A stretch of DNA of 64,000 nucleotides, taken from NCBI GenBank assembly GCA_947179485.1, contig OX359250.1, positions 37,726,783 through 37,790,782 of the forward strand. The letters are read 5' to 3'. This DNA comes from Allacma fusca. Lineage: Eukaryota > Arthropoda > Collembola > Symphypleona > Sminthuridae. Below the pieces are notes generated by a model. The model saw nothing but the letters and a program-made list of their open reading frames with translations, ran no database searches and had not been told where the DNA came from. Within the stretch, counting starts at the first letter, position 1. Every line of letters begins with the position of its first letter. This document shows positions 1 to 10,219 of the stretch, piece after piece. A program made the translations under genes and the position numbers.

Positions 1-12
1 ACTTCTCAGATA

Positions 13-201
13 ATGTATTTAAGCCGTGTTTTGTATCCTGCTCATCCTAAATTTATTTTCGATGATTATAAAAAGGCAACAGATAAACCATTCTCTTATT
101 TATTCATAAATCTACACTCACACGCTCCAGACAATTTACGAGTGCAGAGTGGTATTTTGCCTGGAGAAGAGAATTTTGTGTACCTTCCAAAATCGTTATG
201 A
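13..201 (+). CDS. Small Polinton-associated ORF, unknown function
   Basis: A 62-residue frame at the left edge. I do not recognise a domain; it has no membrane segment and no clear motif. It may be the 3' end of a longer gene that begins outside the window, since the ATG at 13 is simply the first in frame. Its TGA (199-201) overlaps the ATG (198-200) of the next Polinton reading frame, the tight spacing seen throughout this block, which supports it being real. Confidence 0.45.
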   Translation: MYLSRVLYPAHPKFIFDDYKKATDKPFSYLFINLHSHAPDNLRVQSGILPGEENFVYLPKSL

Positions 202-241
202 AATATATAGTTGATTTTGAAGGATTTCAATTGAAACGTAC

Positions 242-611
242 TGTTGGATACCAAATTGCCACGGAGTTAGTGATATTAATCTTATTCATTTTAACTGATG
301 ATGGCTTGTTGTCTAGCTTAGAATTTTAAAAATATGAATTATTTCCGGCTAATCATACTGCTTATGCATTTTATCATAGCAATAGCTGTAATAGAAAAAT
401 TCGTTATCATTTTAAGGAGACTTCTCTTTCAACCTTCGAGCAGTGAGTACAATAAAATAATCGTTCTTGTTTGCGTTACATTAAAATAGTTCCAGACGTC
501 GCTGGTCAATTATTCACTAGAGTACGCTACTCAGTTAAGCAATTCATTTAGAAATGTGCTAAATCATATTCCTCACATTATTCTAAGGAACTAGAGAATT
601 GAGTTTCAACA
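242..611 (+). repeat. 5' LTR of BEL/Pao copy 1
   Basis: 370 bp, begins TGTTGGATACC and ends GTTTCAACA. Compared with 5861-6230 I see substitutions in three short places: CTCAGTTAAG versus CTCACTTAAG, AAATGTGC versus AAATTTGC, and CCTCACAT versus CCTCGCAT. Confidence 0.95.
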
Positions 612-617
612 TTTTAT

Positions 618-634
618 TGGTCCTTCGAGCCGGA
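618..634 (+). other. Primer-binding site, tRNA-Tyr
   Basis: TGGTCCTTCGAGCCGGA, six bases after the LTR. Its complement reads as the 3' acceptor end (with CCA) of a tRNA beginning CCTTCGA, which matches metazoan tRNA-Tyr. The same 17 bases occur at 52,996-53,012 in the second BEL element. Confidence 0.8.
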
Positions 635-690
635 TGTCATTGTCCGAACTTTTATATTTTCGTTGAGAAAAACTCGTTACTCTGGCAACC

Positions 691-1827
691 ATGGATGAGT
701 TAATTGCCAAGAGGAAAACGCTGAGAGGAAGATTGACAAGGCTGAAAAACAAAGCTGATGATCCAGTTGCCCAGCAGTGGGATATTGATACGGTCAACCT
801 TTATGAAAAACACGTAGATGATTTACGAGCAGAAATTCATTGTCTTTACGAGGACATCCTTGCCAGCTGTCCGACAGAGGAAGAGGAGCATCAAAGGCAA
901 TGCGATGAATACGTAGATCGTTGCGATGAAGTGGAATTAACCATTAAGAGGATCCTTAGGGGATTACTTGGAGGGAGACCACTAAACCAGAATAGGAGAC
1001 TGTCGCGAAATCAAGCCGTTCCGAACGAGGTCAGCACCAAGTTACCGAAGCTTGATATTCCGAAGTTCTCTGGTAATCTCTTAGAATGGACGACATTTTA
1101 CGACTTGTTCAAGTCCAACGTCCATAATCATGCCACGTTAGATGGAGCACAGAAACTCCAATACTTGAAGAGCTTACTGACCGGATCTGCCGCAGATCTC
1201 TTGCAGTCGTTCCAAATCACAGATGCGAATTATATCCAGGCTTGGTCAACGTTGCAGAAGCGGTACAAGAATACTCGTGAGTTAGTACGTACGCAATTAA
1301 CAAGATTCATGGAAATACCAATGATGAAATGTGAGTCTGGGAATGAACTAACCAAGTTAGTAGATATTGCCACCTCTGTCACTCGCGCATTGAAAGCACT
1401 CAATCGTCCATTCAACGACGAATGCGATTTAGCCATGTATGTAATTACTACTAGGCTCGACTCGGAAACCCACACATTGTGGGAAGGTAATGTAGGAAGG
1501 GAGAGATTGCCGAAGTTGCAAGAACTCCTGGAATTCTTAGACGACAGAGCCGCCATCTTGAATTCATCCGAGTGCGGGAAACCAAAGCCACAACAAAGTC
1601 AGCCCAAGCAAGGCAGTACAATTGGTAATGGGCGAAAAGTTGCTCATGCACATCAGACTTCTGTCAATAATTCATGTAGTCTATGTAATGAAGAAGGTCA
1701 TCAGATCTATCGATGCAAGACATTTGTAGATATTTCAGTAGCTGATAGAAGAGCAAAAGCAAAGCAATTATCATTATGCTACAATTGTTTGAGAGCTAAC
1801 CATGTCATTGCTAAATGTACATCTTAA
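691..1827 (+). CDS. gag: BEL/Pao Gag
   Basis: 378 residues, ATG 33 bases after a stop-rich leader. An N-terminal helical region is followed by the Pao-type Gag core (DUF1759-like, with the P-K-F-S-G-N-x-x-E-W segment near residue 127). Two zinc knuckles, C-x2-C-x4-H-x4-C, lie at about residues 329-342 and 363-376. In related elements Gag and Pol are one polyprotein; here TAA at 1825-1827 cuts just after the second knuckle, while the same frame continues with sensible sequence, so the stop is a nonsense mutation rather than a natural end. Role: nucleocapsid formation and RNA binding in cytoplasmic particles. Confidence 0.85.
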   Translation: MDELIAKRKTLRGRLTRLKNKADDPVAQQWDIDTVNLYEKHVDDLRAEIHCLYEDILASCPTEEEEHQRQCDEYVDRCDEVELTIKRILRGLLGGRPLNQNRRLSRNQAVPNEVSTKLPKLDIPKFSGNLLEWTTFYDLFKSNVHNHATLDGAQKLQYLKSLLTGSAADLLQSFQITDANYIQAWSTLQKRYKNTRELVRTQLTRFMEIPMMKCESGNELTKLVDIATSVTRALKALNRPFNDECDLAMYVITTRLDSETHTLWEGNVGRERLPKLQELLEFLDDRAAILNSSECGKPKPQQSQPKQGSTIGNGRKVAHAHQTSVNNSCSLCNEEGHQIYRCKTFVDISVADRRAKAKQLSLCYNCLRANHVIAKCTS

Positions 1828-4329
1828 TCCAGATGCAAAACGTGTCAGCAAAAACATCACACGATGCTTCACCTGGAACAACCAACCCCCTCCTCAACAA
1901 AGCCAGAGACTGTATCTGCTAACACGGCAAGTTTTAACAGTAAAGGACGAAGAGCGCTACTTGCTACCGCATTGGTCACTGTCGTAGATGAAGTTGGTCA
2001 AACGCAATGTTATCGCGCTTTGCTCGATCCAGGAGCCGATGTGAGTTTTGCATCGGAACGATGCATTCAAAAACTAGGGTTGAAACGAAGGAAAACAAAT
2101 GTCAACATGTCTGGGTTGGGGGCTATAACCGTTGGGACTGCACGAGGCATGGTTAATCTTCGATTAGGTTCACGATATGATTCCGATATACATTTTGATG
2201 TGTGTGCATATATTTTACCGAAAGTGACAGGAATCTTGCCAAAGCTACCCTGTACGAAAGAAGAACTTGCACATTTGGATAACATCCCATTAGCTGATCC
2301 TTACTTCAATCAGCCAGGTGCCATTGATCTTTTGCTTGCATCTGATATTTTCTTTAATTCTTTGAAAGGCGGACATATCAATGTAAGCAGTAATCGGTCC
2401 GAGGCTGTGGAAACGACTTTTGGTTGGATAGTGGGAGGAGCTTGTCCATCCCAAGGGTTTGCATCGGCTGCACCGGTGAACCTGGTACGATCTGATTGTA
2501 ATCTCGATGACTTACTTGAACGTTTCTGGAGGTTAGAGGAAGTTCCGTCGAAACCAATTCTTACAAAAGAAGAAAAGATTTGTGAAGATCAGTTTGTAGC
2601 TACGACTTCTAGAGATGACAAAGGTCGGTTCATAGTAAAGCTGCCGTTTAAGCAGGGTACCCCTACTCTGGGATCATCACGAACAGCAGCGATAAAACGC
2701 TTGAAGCAAATGGAACGTAAGCTACAAAATCAAACTGCATTAAAACAAAAGTATGTCGATGTTATCCGTGAGTAACAGCAAATGGGTCACATGGAATTGG
2801 TGCCGGAAGAGGATCTAGTAAAACAAGACTCGCAAGTTTGCTATCTATCCCACCATGCCGTCATCAAAGAGTCGAGTACTACAACACAGTTAAGGTTTGT
2901 TTACGATGCATCGACGAAGACCAGCAGCGGCTATTCCCTTAACGATATGCTAATGACGGGATCAAAACTACAAGATGATCTGTTTGTTATTTTGGTCCGC
3001 TTTAGAATGTTTGTTTATGCTTTTACAGCCGATATCTGCAAGATGTTCCGGCAGGTTTGGATAGCATCAAAACATAAAGATTTCCAGCGAATAGTCTGGA
3101 GAGAATCTCCAGAGCAGCCTATCAAGGATTATCGACTACTAACGGTAACCTTTGGTACTTCCTCCGCTCCATATCTTGCTAAGCGATGCCTACAAAAACT
3201 TGCAGAAGATGATGCTGAGAAATTCCCAATGGCGAGTGTAATAGCTGGCAGAGATTATTACATGGACGACCTGATGTCCGGCCATTTTGAACTCAAACAT
3301 GCACTCGACTTACAACAAGAGATAATAGAGCTCATGGATAGCGCTTGTATGCCGTTACGGAAATGGTCATCGAATACTACGGAACTGCTACAGAAGTTGG
3401 AACCCAGTTTACGCGAAACTCAACTTCCGCTTGACATCGATGCGGACGATTCGGTTAAGACATTAGGACTTCAGTGGATACCCGCAACTGATAATTTTTG
3501 TTTTAAAATAAACCTTCCATCACAGCGAAGTTTAATCACTAAATGTACTTTATCATCCGATAGCGCTAAAATCTTCGATCCACTTGGTATAGTGAGCCCG
3601 GTCACAATTGTATCAAAGATGATACTACAATCAGTCTGGAGTTTAGGAATCGACTGGGATGAGTCTGTTCCTGAAGCTATACAATACGAATGGCAAGAAT
3701 ACCGAAACGGGCTACCTTGTATCGAAGCTCTAAGGTTAGAACGATGTGTCAAACCTAATCGATGCAGTAGTTACGATTTAGTGGGATTCTGTGATGCATC
3801 AGAAAAGGCTATGGGAGCTGTAGTCTACGTTCGCTCCAAACTACCTAAAGGGGATGTGTGCATACGTTTAGTTGCAGGGAAAACTAAACTCGCCCCTTTA
3901 AAACAATTATCTCTGCCTAGGCTAGAGTTAAATGGCGCTGTAATGCTTGTGAAGTTAATCGAAGCCATTTCAGGATCTTTTCTTAGCAAGCCATAAAACA
4001 TTTATGCATTCACTGACTCCACTGTGGTACTTGCATGGTTATCAAAACATCCCAAGAGATGGAACACATTTGTAGCCAATCGAGTGGCTATAATACAAGA
4101 ATCATTACCTTACGAATCTTGGCATCACGTGTCGGGAATCGAAAATCCTGCTGACTGCGCCTCCAGGGGATTAAAACCAGCAGATCTTCTACAGCATGAC
4201 CTCTGGTGTTATGGACCACAATGGCTAAAAGACGTCGATGCCAAATTCATCACAACCGATGCAACCAATCTTTCCATGTATAAAACGGATCTAGAAGTGA
4301 GGTATGAAATGTCACTCTGCACCACGTGA
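1828..4329 (+). pseudogene. pol: BEL/Pao Pol: protease, reverse transcriptase, RNase H (stop-interrupted)
   Basis: Same frame as Gag. An aspartic protease with the active-site segment L-L-D-P-G-A-D lies near 2026-2046 (Pro where Ser or Thr is usual). A linker ends at an in-frame TAA (2773-2775). Reverse transcriptase follows with Y-M-D-D at 3259-3270. RNase H begins with F-C-D-A-S near 3787; another TAA (3994-3996) splits it, and it resumes with D-S-T-V-V-L-A-W-L at 4012 onward. The frame then breaks near 4300. Three nonsense codons and a frameshift show it is inactive, but domains are otherwise continuous and easily aligned by eye with BEL/Pao. Confidence 0.85.
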
Positions 4330-5831
4330 TGAACGATCTGTCGATGTTGCAGAATTATTCATCCCTTTGGAAATTAACTAGAGTCACTCCTTACATTTTC
4401 CGATTCATGGGTAATTGTCGCGCTAAAAAACTGCTGAAAGAAAAAGTAAAATGCTTTCAAACTTCCAAGGAATTACAGTCGGCTTTTATTCATTGAGTTC
4501 GAAGAGTACAAGAGGATTCCTTCACTCATGAAATACAAGATCTCCGAACCAAAGAAGCTGTATCGGTGAAAAGCAGATTACGCAAACTCAATCCATTTAT
4601 AGATCCGGTTGGATTACTTAGAGTCGGGGGCAGACTGAGACATGCCAAACTTAGTGAAGGAAGAAAAAATCCAATACTATTGCCTAACAATAATACTCTA
4701 ACTTATTTAATTATTCAGCAGGAGCATGTAAATCAATTACATGGAGGGACTCAACTAGTACTAGCTACTATCCAAAGACGATTTTGGATCGTGAACGGAC
4801 GTGATGCAGTGAGACGTCAAATAAGAAGATGCGTCCTATGTTCACGTTTTCGTGCCGAATCAGCGTCGCAAATGATGAGCGACTTACCATCTGTGAGAGT
4901 CAATCCACAGAGGCCATTTTCGAAAGCGGGAATTGACTATACGGGTCCATTTTTACTCCGGAAGTCAAGAGGCAAAGGAAATAAAAACTACAAAGGCTAT
5001 ATTTCACTCTTCATCTGCATGGTGACCAGAGCAGTACATTTGGAAGTAGTTAGTAGCCTTTCTTCCCAGGACTTTATCTCCGCCTTGAAAACATTTATTG
5101 CCCGACGAGGTCAACCTAGTGACCTCTACTCAGATTGCGGGAGGAACTTCGTAGGAGCGGATAAGGAACTGAAGCAGCAATGGAAATCTGTCAGTTTCAC
5201 GAATGAAATTGGCACCTTTATGGGAATGAAACAAATCAAGTGGCACTTCAACCCCCCGGCAAGTCCGCATTTTGGTGGACTTAGGGAGGCTGGGATGAAG
5301 TCCTTAAAACACCACTTAACAAGGGCTATGGGTTCTTGTGTCTTCACATACGAAGATATGCAAACGATCGTTTGTCAGATTGAGGCGTGTCTTAACTCTA
5401 GACCGTTGACGCAACTTACATCTGACCCCAATGACTATTCCACTTTAACCCCAGGTCACTTTTTAATAGGAGACGCTATGACCGCCTTACCGGAACAAAA
5501 TCATTCTTGTGAACCGGAGTCAGTCCTTACAAGATGGAAGATGATGCAGAGGGTGGTACAGCATTTTTGGAAACGTTGGAGCTGCGAATATCTCAGCAAA
5601 TTACAGCAACGACCCAAATGGCTCTCGACTAGACCAACACTCCAAACCGGAGATTTAGTCCTGGTTAAGGTCAAGCGTTTTCCACCCTTAAAATGGAAAA
5701 TGGCCAGGATTGTAGAGGCTCATCCTGGAGCGGATGGTCTATCAAGGGTCTTCACCATCCGGACAGCAGATGGAATCTTCAAGAGACCCCTTATTAAATT
5801 ATGTCCTTTACCTATTGATCCAACCAGTTAA
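4330..5831 (+). CDS. pol: BEL/Pao integrase and C-terminal DUF5641 region
   Basis: The long open part is 4566-5831 (421 residues); the upstream 4330-4565 is the same protein with a TGA inside. The zinc-binding H-H-C-C motif is at about residues 55-92 (H-x-x-Q-L-H-G-G then C-V-L-C). The catalytic core has G-I-D-Y-T-G-P-F near residue 122, S-D-C-G-R-N-F near residue 188 and G-G-L-R-E-A-G-M-K near residue 236, giving the D-D-E triad. The DUF5641 segment with R-W-x-x-M-Q and W-K-M-A-R follows. It inserts the cDNA into the genome. It is in a different frame from the upstream RT, so separated by a frameshift. Confidence 0.9.
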
Positions 5832-5840
5832 TTGAAATAA

Positions 5841-5860
5841 TATTTCAATGGGGGCAGAAA
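5841..5860 (+). other. Polypurine tract of BEL/Pao copy 1
   Basis: CAATGGGGGCAGAAA ends immediately before the 3' LTR at 5861, the expected place for the plus-strand primer. Confidence 0.8.
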
Positions 5861-6230
5861 TGTTGGATACCAAATTGCCACGGAGTTAGTGATATTAATC
5901 TTATTCATTTTAACTGATGATGGCTTGTTGTCTAGCTTAGAATTTTAAAAATATGAATTATTTCCGGCTAATCATACTGCTTATGCATTTTATCATAGCA
6001 ATAGCTGTAATAGAAAAATTCGTTATCATTTTAAGGAGACTTCTCTTTCAACCTTCGAGCAGTGAGTACAATAAAATAATCGTTCTTGTTTGCGTTACAT
6101 TAAAATAGTTCCAGACGTCGCTGGTCAATTATTCACTAGAGTACGCTACTCACTTAAGCAATTCATTTAGAAATTTGCTAAATCATATTCCTCGCATTAT
6201 TCTAAGGAACTAGAGAATTGAGTTTCAACA
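5861..6230 (+). repeat. 3' LTR of BEL/Pao copy 1
   Basis: 370 bp, nearly identical to 242-611, followed directly by the second CGTAC copy of the target duplication (6231-6235). Confidence 0.95.
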
Positions 6231-6647
6231 CGTACATTTATAGTCAAGGAGTTAGTTATTGTTAGTTGTGTAGATTATAGCGCAAAGAAGTATTTTTTTA
6301 AACCACCGTTTTCTTGGAAACAACTTAACCGATCAGAAAGACAAACCGTTTACTCCTCAGAAAAACGTTTGCATAAAATTCGCTGGAGCAAAGGATATTG
6401 TGATTATTCTACTTTAAATGGAATTATTTCAAAGTCTTTCAACTTTTCGGATCAAATTTATGCAAAAGGTGCACAGAAAGTTTCATTCCTTAAAAAATAT
6501 TACCACATTTGTCAATAATCAACTTAAAAGAGAAGCATTGTCCCAAAATTACAGAAAAGTGTATAATTCCATCACATCAAGATTACAAGCATTGTGCACT
6601 TTTTAAAGCAAAAACATTTGCTCTACATTTAAACACTTTAGACTGTG

Positions 6648-6995
6648 ATGAGTGAGTGCGTTACGTGGAACGTAAGTTTTCTCAAAACATTAATTAATTG
6701 TAGTGTGCATAAACGAAAACAACTTCTGCTTTCTGGTATAGATGATAATATTGCAGCTTTAACAGAAATTGCACATAATATTATTAATGGTAACGTAATA
6801 TTTTCAGATAAAGAAAAAAGTAAAATTAAAAGACATAGAATTAAAATACGATGGTTGGCTGATTTAAAGTTATCGTTTAAAAGGAAAAGAAAATTATTAA
6901 CTAAAATTGGTGGATTTTTGCCACATGTGATTAATCCTTTTATTAACATACTTGGTACAATTACTGGTACAGTAATCGCAACATCACTTACATAA
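6648..6995 (+). CDS. Polinton small basic core-like protein
   Basis: 115 residues from ATG 6648 (an earlier GTG is in frame, but ATG is preferred). The middle is strongly basic: R-H-R-I-K-I-R, then K-R-K-R-K-L-L. It is followed by the G-G-F-L-P motif and a hydrophobic glycine-containing C-terminus. That arrangement (an H-K/R-x-x-x-R-x-L-A region, then K-L-L, then G-G-F-L-P) is widespread among animal Polintons and adintovirus-like elements, where it has been compared with adenovirus core proteins. A DNA-condensing or membrane-associated virion role is inference. It overlaps the preceding gene by 8 bases and the next by one (TAATG). Reading frame intact. Confidence 0.7.
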   Translation: MSECVTWNVSFLKTLINCSVHKRKQLLLSGIDDNIAALTEIAHNIINGNVIFSDKEKSKIKRHRIKIRWLADLKLSFKRKRKLLTKIGGFLPHVINPFINILGTITGTVIATSLT

Positions 6996-7759
6996 TGGCA
7001 AAACGTTTAAAATTAGTTTCTGAAGAACAACTTAATAGTATTTTAAATATGAATAAAGTACTAGAAATCAAGCACAGAGAGGAAAACACATTCTTAAACA
7101 AAAAGGAAACTGCAGAAGAAATTTTAAATAATGAATCACTACCTGATGATATTAAGTTAGCAATTATTAGTGCATACACACGTTTTTTAAGCAATAAATT
7201 TGAAGATATAAAGCAAAACGTTCTTCAAACGAATGAAAGCAAGGAAACAAAGAATGAGTCATTAGCTGTTTCACCTTCAGTAAATTTAATTTTAGAATAT
7301 ATTCCTCAATCATTTCAAAGAAATGCAAATTTAATACTACAACATTTAGCTAAATATACTGAAATGATAAAATGGGATAGTGTTGGAAGAATATATTTTC
7401 TAAAAAGCGATAAGCACGTAAAAGGTTCAAACATATCTGATTTGCTTAATTATGTAATTCGTCCAAAATTTAAATTTCCAAACTCAACTTGACCAGTTGC
7501 TATTAATCGTTTTAAAGCTGCTTTGCTTGGTGCGCATGAGCAACTATCACTTTTAAATTTAAGATTTAGAACTGAACTTTCCAATCCAGTGGAAAGACTA
7601 TTTACTGCAAAAGCTAAATCAAATGAAAGCATAAACAATGCAGCAAGTATAACAAATGCTGCTGTTGTAACGGAATTATCAAGTCAACCAGATCAACCGG
7701 AAAACAATAGCCCAAGTAAAAATACAGGTTGGTTAAATTGGAAACCTATTTTTTCATAG
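6995..7759 (+). pseudogene. Polinton conserved hypothetical protein (one in-frame stop)
   Basis: Starts M-A-K-R-L-K-L-V-S-E-E, 165 residues to TGA 7490-7492, after which the same frame continues through P-V-A-I-N-R-F-K-A-A-L to TAG at 7757-7759. The N-terminus is charged and helical; the C-terminal half contains a W-D-x-x-G-R-I segment. It resembles the conserved Polinton protein usually found between the small core-like gene and the capsid genes; its function is not established. The single stop is the only visible lesion. It starts within the stop codon of the upstream gene (TAATG). Confidence 0.6.
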
Positions 7760-7814
7760 AACAATGAACCAAACGCCTAAACCAAGAACTGCAATACCAT
7801 ATAGAGCGGTCAAC

Positions 7815-8395
7815 TAGATTAAGTATGTTGTTTCTATTGTGGAATTCAAATAGGTGAATGGAATCCTTGTGACGATCCTTTTATTGAGCATGCAAAATTT
7901 TCTCCGAGTTGTCCATTCGTCGTTCTACAAAAAAATTAAGTATTCAACCGTATATTTAGAACAATCAGCTAAAAAACTATTTTTTGTTAGTTATATTTAA
8001 TGTATCATTCCTAGAATAAACATTTATTATTATCTTATAAACTATAACTTATTCAGTTTGATTTATGTTTTAGGAAAAACCTTATACAATTTTAAATGAC
8101 AACGAAGGAAAAGCTACAAGAATGGATTTATTAAACTGTATGTTTACATTTATATTAGCAACTATATTATTCGTTAGCATTTTTATGTTATTAACGTTTG
8201 TTGCTTTGATTTTTAGGTATCAAAACGTTAGTTCAAGAAGTTGAAGAATCCTTATTTAAAATTTGTTTACAAAACAAAGCAGATTATGTAATGCTTCCTT
8301 GTTCACATTTATCATATTGCATTGATTGTTGTTACGCAAACTCGGTGCGCAATCTGTCGTTGCAAACATGATCAAATAATAAAAGTGTATACTTG
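7815..8395 (+). pseudogene. Broken inhibitor-of-apoptosis-like gene (BIR and RING parts)
   Basis: Three pieces of an IAP lie in order between Polinton virion genes. At 7826-7934 a BIR-type zinc fold is readable: C-F-Y-C-G, then W-N-P-C-D-D-P, then E-H-A-x-F-S-P-x-C-P-F. An in-frame TAA sits just before it (7821-7823) and another just after. After a likely intron (acceptor TTTTAG at 8068-8073), an exon is interrupted by a second intron with GT at 8138 and AG at 8215-8216. From 8217 a RING-like C-terminus reads I-C-L-x-x-x-A-D-Y-V-M-L-P-C-S-H, and then needs a one-base shift near 8338 to reach C-A-I-C-R. The first RING Cys is Phe. In living IAPs, BIR domains bind caspases and RING acts as ubiquitin ligase; this copy is dead. 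Confidence 0.65.
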
Positions 8396-8477
8396 ATTTC
8401 TTACTTATGAGTTGTTTATAATTAATTTTCAATCATTTACATTTTAACATTGGCGTTGTAAGCATTATATTTACACA

Positions 8478-8900
8478 ATGAAAATAAAATACGTTTTTGA
8501 TCACGATCTGTACTACAAGACATTACATCCATCAAATACTTCTACAAACGTTTTAGTGTTCCAAAAAGGTGGAGGGTTAGGTGGAGTATTTAAAAGGGGG
8601 TTAAAACTAATTATTCCATTAGTAAAAAAGCATGTTATACCGCATGCTAAAGACGCATTTGCTAATGTAGCACATGATGTTATTAAAGGAATTAATATAA
8701 AAGCATCACTTAGAAACAATAAAAACCAGTTTGCGAAAAATATTCAATCTGAAATAAGCAAACATATAAATCAGTCTGGGAAAGGAATTTCAAACAAGCG
8801 TTCAAATAAATTAATAGCAATAACAAAGTCAAAAGTGAAAACCAAAAAACGCAACGTAAAGAAACAAAAAGGAAAAACAAAATTTGATTATTTATCATAA
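8478..8900 (+). CDS. Polinton hypothetical protein with glycine-rich amphipathic segment (possible pVI-like)
   Basis: 140 residues. Residues 29-37 read Q-K-G-G-G-L-G-G-V, followed by an alternating basic/hydrophobic stretch (F-K-R-G-L-K-L-I-I-P-L-V-K-K) and a very lysine-rich C-terminus. Polintons commonly encode a protein with G-x-G-G-L-F/L then P-L-L-K-K; a membrane-active internal virion protein comparable with adenovirus pVI has been suggested for it. That assignment is inference. The frame is intact, and its TAA overlaps the capsid ATG by one base, as expected for neighbours in one transcription unit. Confidence 0.55.
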   Translation: MKIKYVFDHDLYYKTLHPSNTSTNVLVFQKGGGLGGVFKRGLKLIIPLVKKHVIPHAKDAFANVAHDVIKGINIKASLRNNKNQFAKNIQSEISKHINQSGKGISNKRSNKLIAITKSKVKTKKRNVKKQKGKTKFDYLS

Positions 8901-10213
8901 TGAGAACAATTAGCGAAATATCAGAACCAGACATTCGTGCAGAGTGTAATATTTTTCAGCTACCTATGTCAGATACTACTGTTGACTTTAGTCTGTATGC
9001 TGACTACAAACCATTGATCAATACACATGATTCAAATGGTAAAATTGAATTTAAAATAATAGGCAACTCTGACCAATACCTTGATTTTTATGATTCATTT
9101 TTATATCTTCGAATTCAAGTAGTCAATGGAGATGGTTCAAAACTTATAAATAATCAAGACATAAGTACTACAAATAATTTATTACATTCAATGTTTAGTC
9201 AAGTTGAATTATTGTCAAACGCAAAAATTATTAGTACCAGCAACAATTGTTATGCTTACAAATCATATTTTGAAAAGGTGTTTTCCTATGGAAAGGAGTA
9301 TTTCAAATCACAAGGTGAAACTGCACTTTTTATTGAAGATTCTAATGATTTTTCATGTACAGACGTAAACTCTGGATACAAAAGACGTAAAACTTATATT
9401 GCTGATTCTAAACAATTAGAATTAATTGATAAACTTCATATAGATATTGCTATGCAAGACCGATTTGTTTTAAACAATATGGATTTTACACTGAGTTTAA
9501 CGAAGTCATCCGACTCATTCATACTTAATGGATCTGACTACACCAAAAATTCAAATACGTTAGAATGCAAAGCAAAAATATACATTCTTGATGCTACTTT
9601 CTATATTAGAAAGCATACTATTTACCCGAGTATTATTCTAGCGCATCAGCGATTATTAGAATCAGGAAAAAATGCTTTATATCCAATGACTAGAGGTGAG
9701 GTTAAATTTTTTACAATACCATCAGGAAATCTAACATTCATAGCAGAAAATGTTTTTATGTCTGCTGTACCATCTCGATTAGTTATTGCACTTGCTAGCA
9801 ATGCAAGTTTTAATGGAACGTATGCAAGTAATCCATTCAGATTTACACCATATGATATTAACTATTTAAGTGTTTCTGTTAATAATATATCTATTCCAAT
9901 CCCACCTATTATTTTAGATTTTAGCAATGATCAATACTTACTAGCTTACTGGATGCTTTTTGCTAGCATGGGAATATCAAATCAAAACCAGGGCTTATTG
10001 ATGACAAGAGAAAACTATTCAAAGGGATACACTATGTTTTCATTTGACATTCAGAAGTCATGCAGTTCGGATGAGTTTTTAATGTTGGAAAAGGGTGGTA
10101 GTGTACGATTTGAGGTGAAATTTAAAACAGCCTTGCCAGAAGCTATAAATTTGATTGTATACTCAGAAATGAACAAGACATTTGAAATTGATAAATTTAG
10201 ACAATTTGTGTAA
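8900..10213 (+). CDS. Polinton capsid protein
   Basis: 437 residues, uninterrupted. It matches by eye the Polinton capsid-type family often labelled F54H12.2-like: an N-terminal F-Q-L-P-M-S-D-T segment, I-E-F-K-I-I-G-N-S-D-Q-Y-L-D near residue 50, L-L-H-S-M-F-S-Q-V-E near residue 93, K-R-R-K-T-Y-I, and a C-terminal V-R-F-E-V-K-F-K-T-A-L-P. Jelly-roll capsid proteins of this kind are thought to form the shell of Polinton virions. I cannot tell major from minor capsid by eye with certainty; length and motif order favour the major one. It lies between the pVI-like ORF and the protease, the usual Polinton order. Confidence 0.8.
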   Translation: MRTISEISEPDIRAECNIFQLPMSDTTVDFSLYADYKPLINTHDSNGKIEFKIIGNSDQYLDFYDSFLYLRIQVVNGDGSKLINNQDISTTNNLLHSMFSQVELLSNAKIISTSNNCYAYKSYFEKVFSYGKEYFKSQGETALFIEDSNDFSCTDVNSGYKRRKTYIADSKQLELIDKLHIDIAMQDRFVLNNMDFTLSLTKSSDSFILNGSDYTKNSNTLECKAKIYILDATFYIRKHTIYPSIILAHQRLLESGKNALYPMTRGEVKFFTIPSGNLTFIAENVFMSAVPSRLVIALASNASFNGTYASNPFRFTPYDINYLSVSVNNISIPIPPIILDFSNDQYLLAYWMLFASMGISNQNQGLLMTRENYSKGYTMFSFDIQKSCSSDEFLMLEKGGSVRFEVKFKTALPEAINLIVYSEMNKTFEIDKFRQFV

Positions 10214-10219
10214 TATAAA

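Larger units (their letters stand above)
242..6230 (+). mobile_element. BEL/Pao LTR retrotransposon (copy 1)
   Basis: Complete 5,989-bp element: 370-bp LTRs (242-611 and 5861-6230), primer-binding site, gag, protease, reverse transcriptase, RNase H, integrase, polypurine tract. It is flanked by a perfect 5-bp target duplication CGTAC (237-241 and 6231-6235). The LTRs differ at only about three positions that I can see, so insertion is recent. The pol frame nevertheless has several in-frame stops and a frameshift, so this copy cannot make a full polyprotein. The domain order PR-RT-RH-IN with a C-terminal DUF5641-type region is diagnostic of BEL/Pao. Confidence 0.95.
198..6655 (+). pseudogene. 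Polinton-associated hypothetical gene split by a BEL/Pao insertion
   Basis: The frame opens at ATG 198 and runs to the BEL insertion at 242. It resumes in phase directly after the second target-site copy at 6236 and continues to about 6490. A run of A (6492-6497) then shifts the frame; the matching C-terminal part is in another frame and ends at TGA 6653-6655. The protein resembles a hypothetical family common in arthropod genomes next to Polinton genes: an N-terminal D-x-x-G-F motif, a K-P-P-F segment, and a C-terminal stretch with spaced Cys/His ending in C-A-L-F-K-A. Function is unknown. Two lesions (insertion and frameshift) inactivate it. The next gene starts inside its last codons. Confidence 0.6.
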
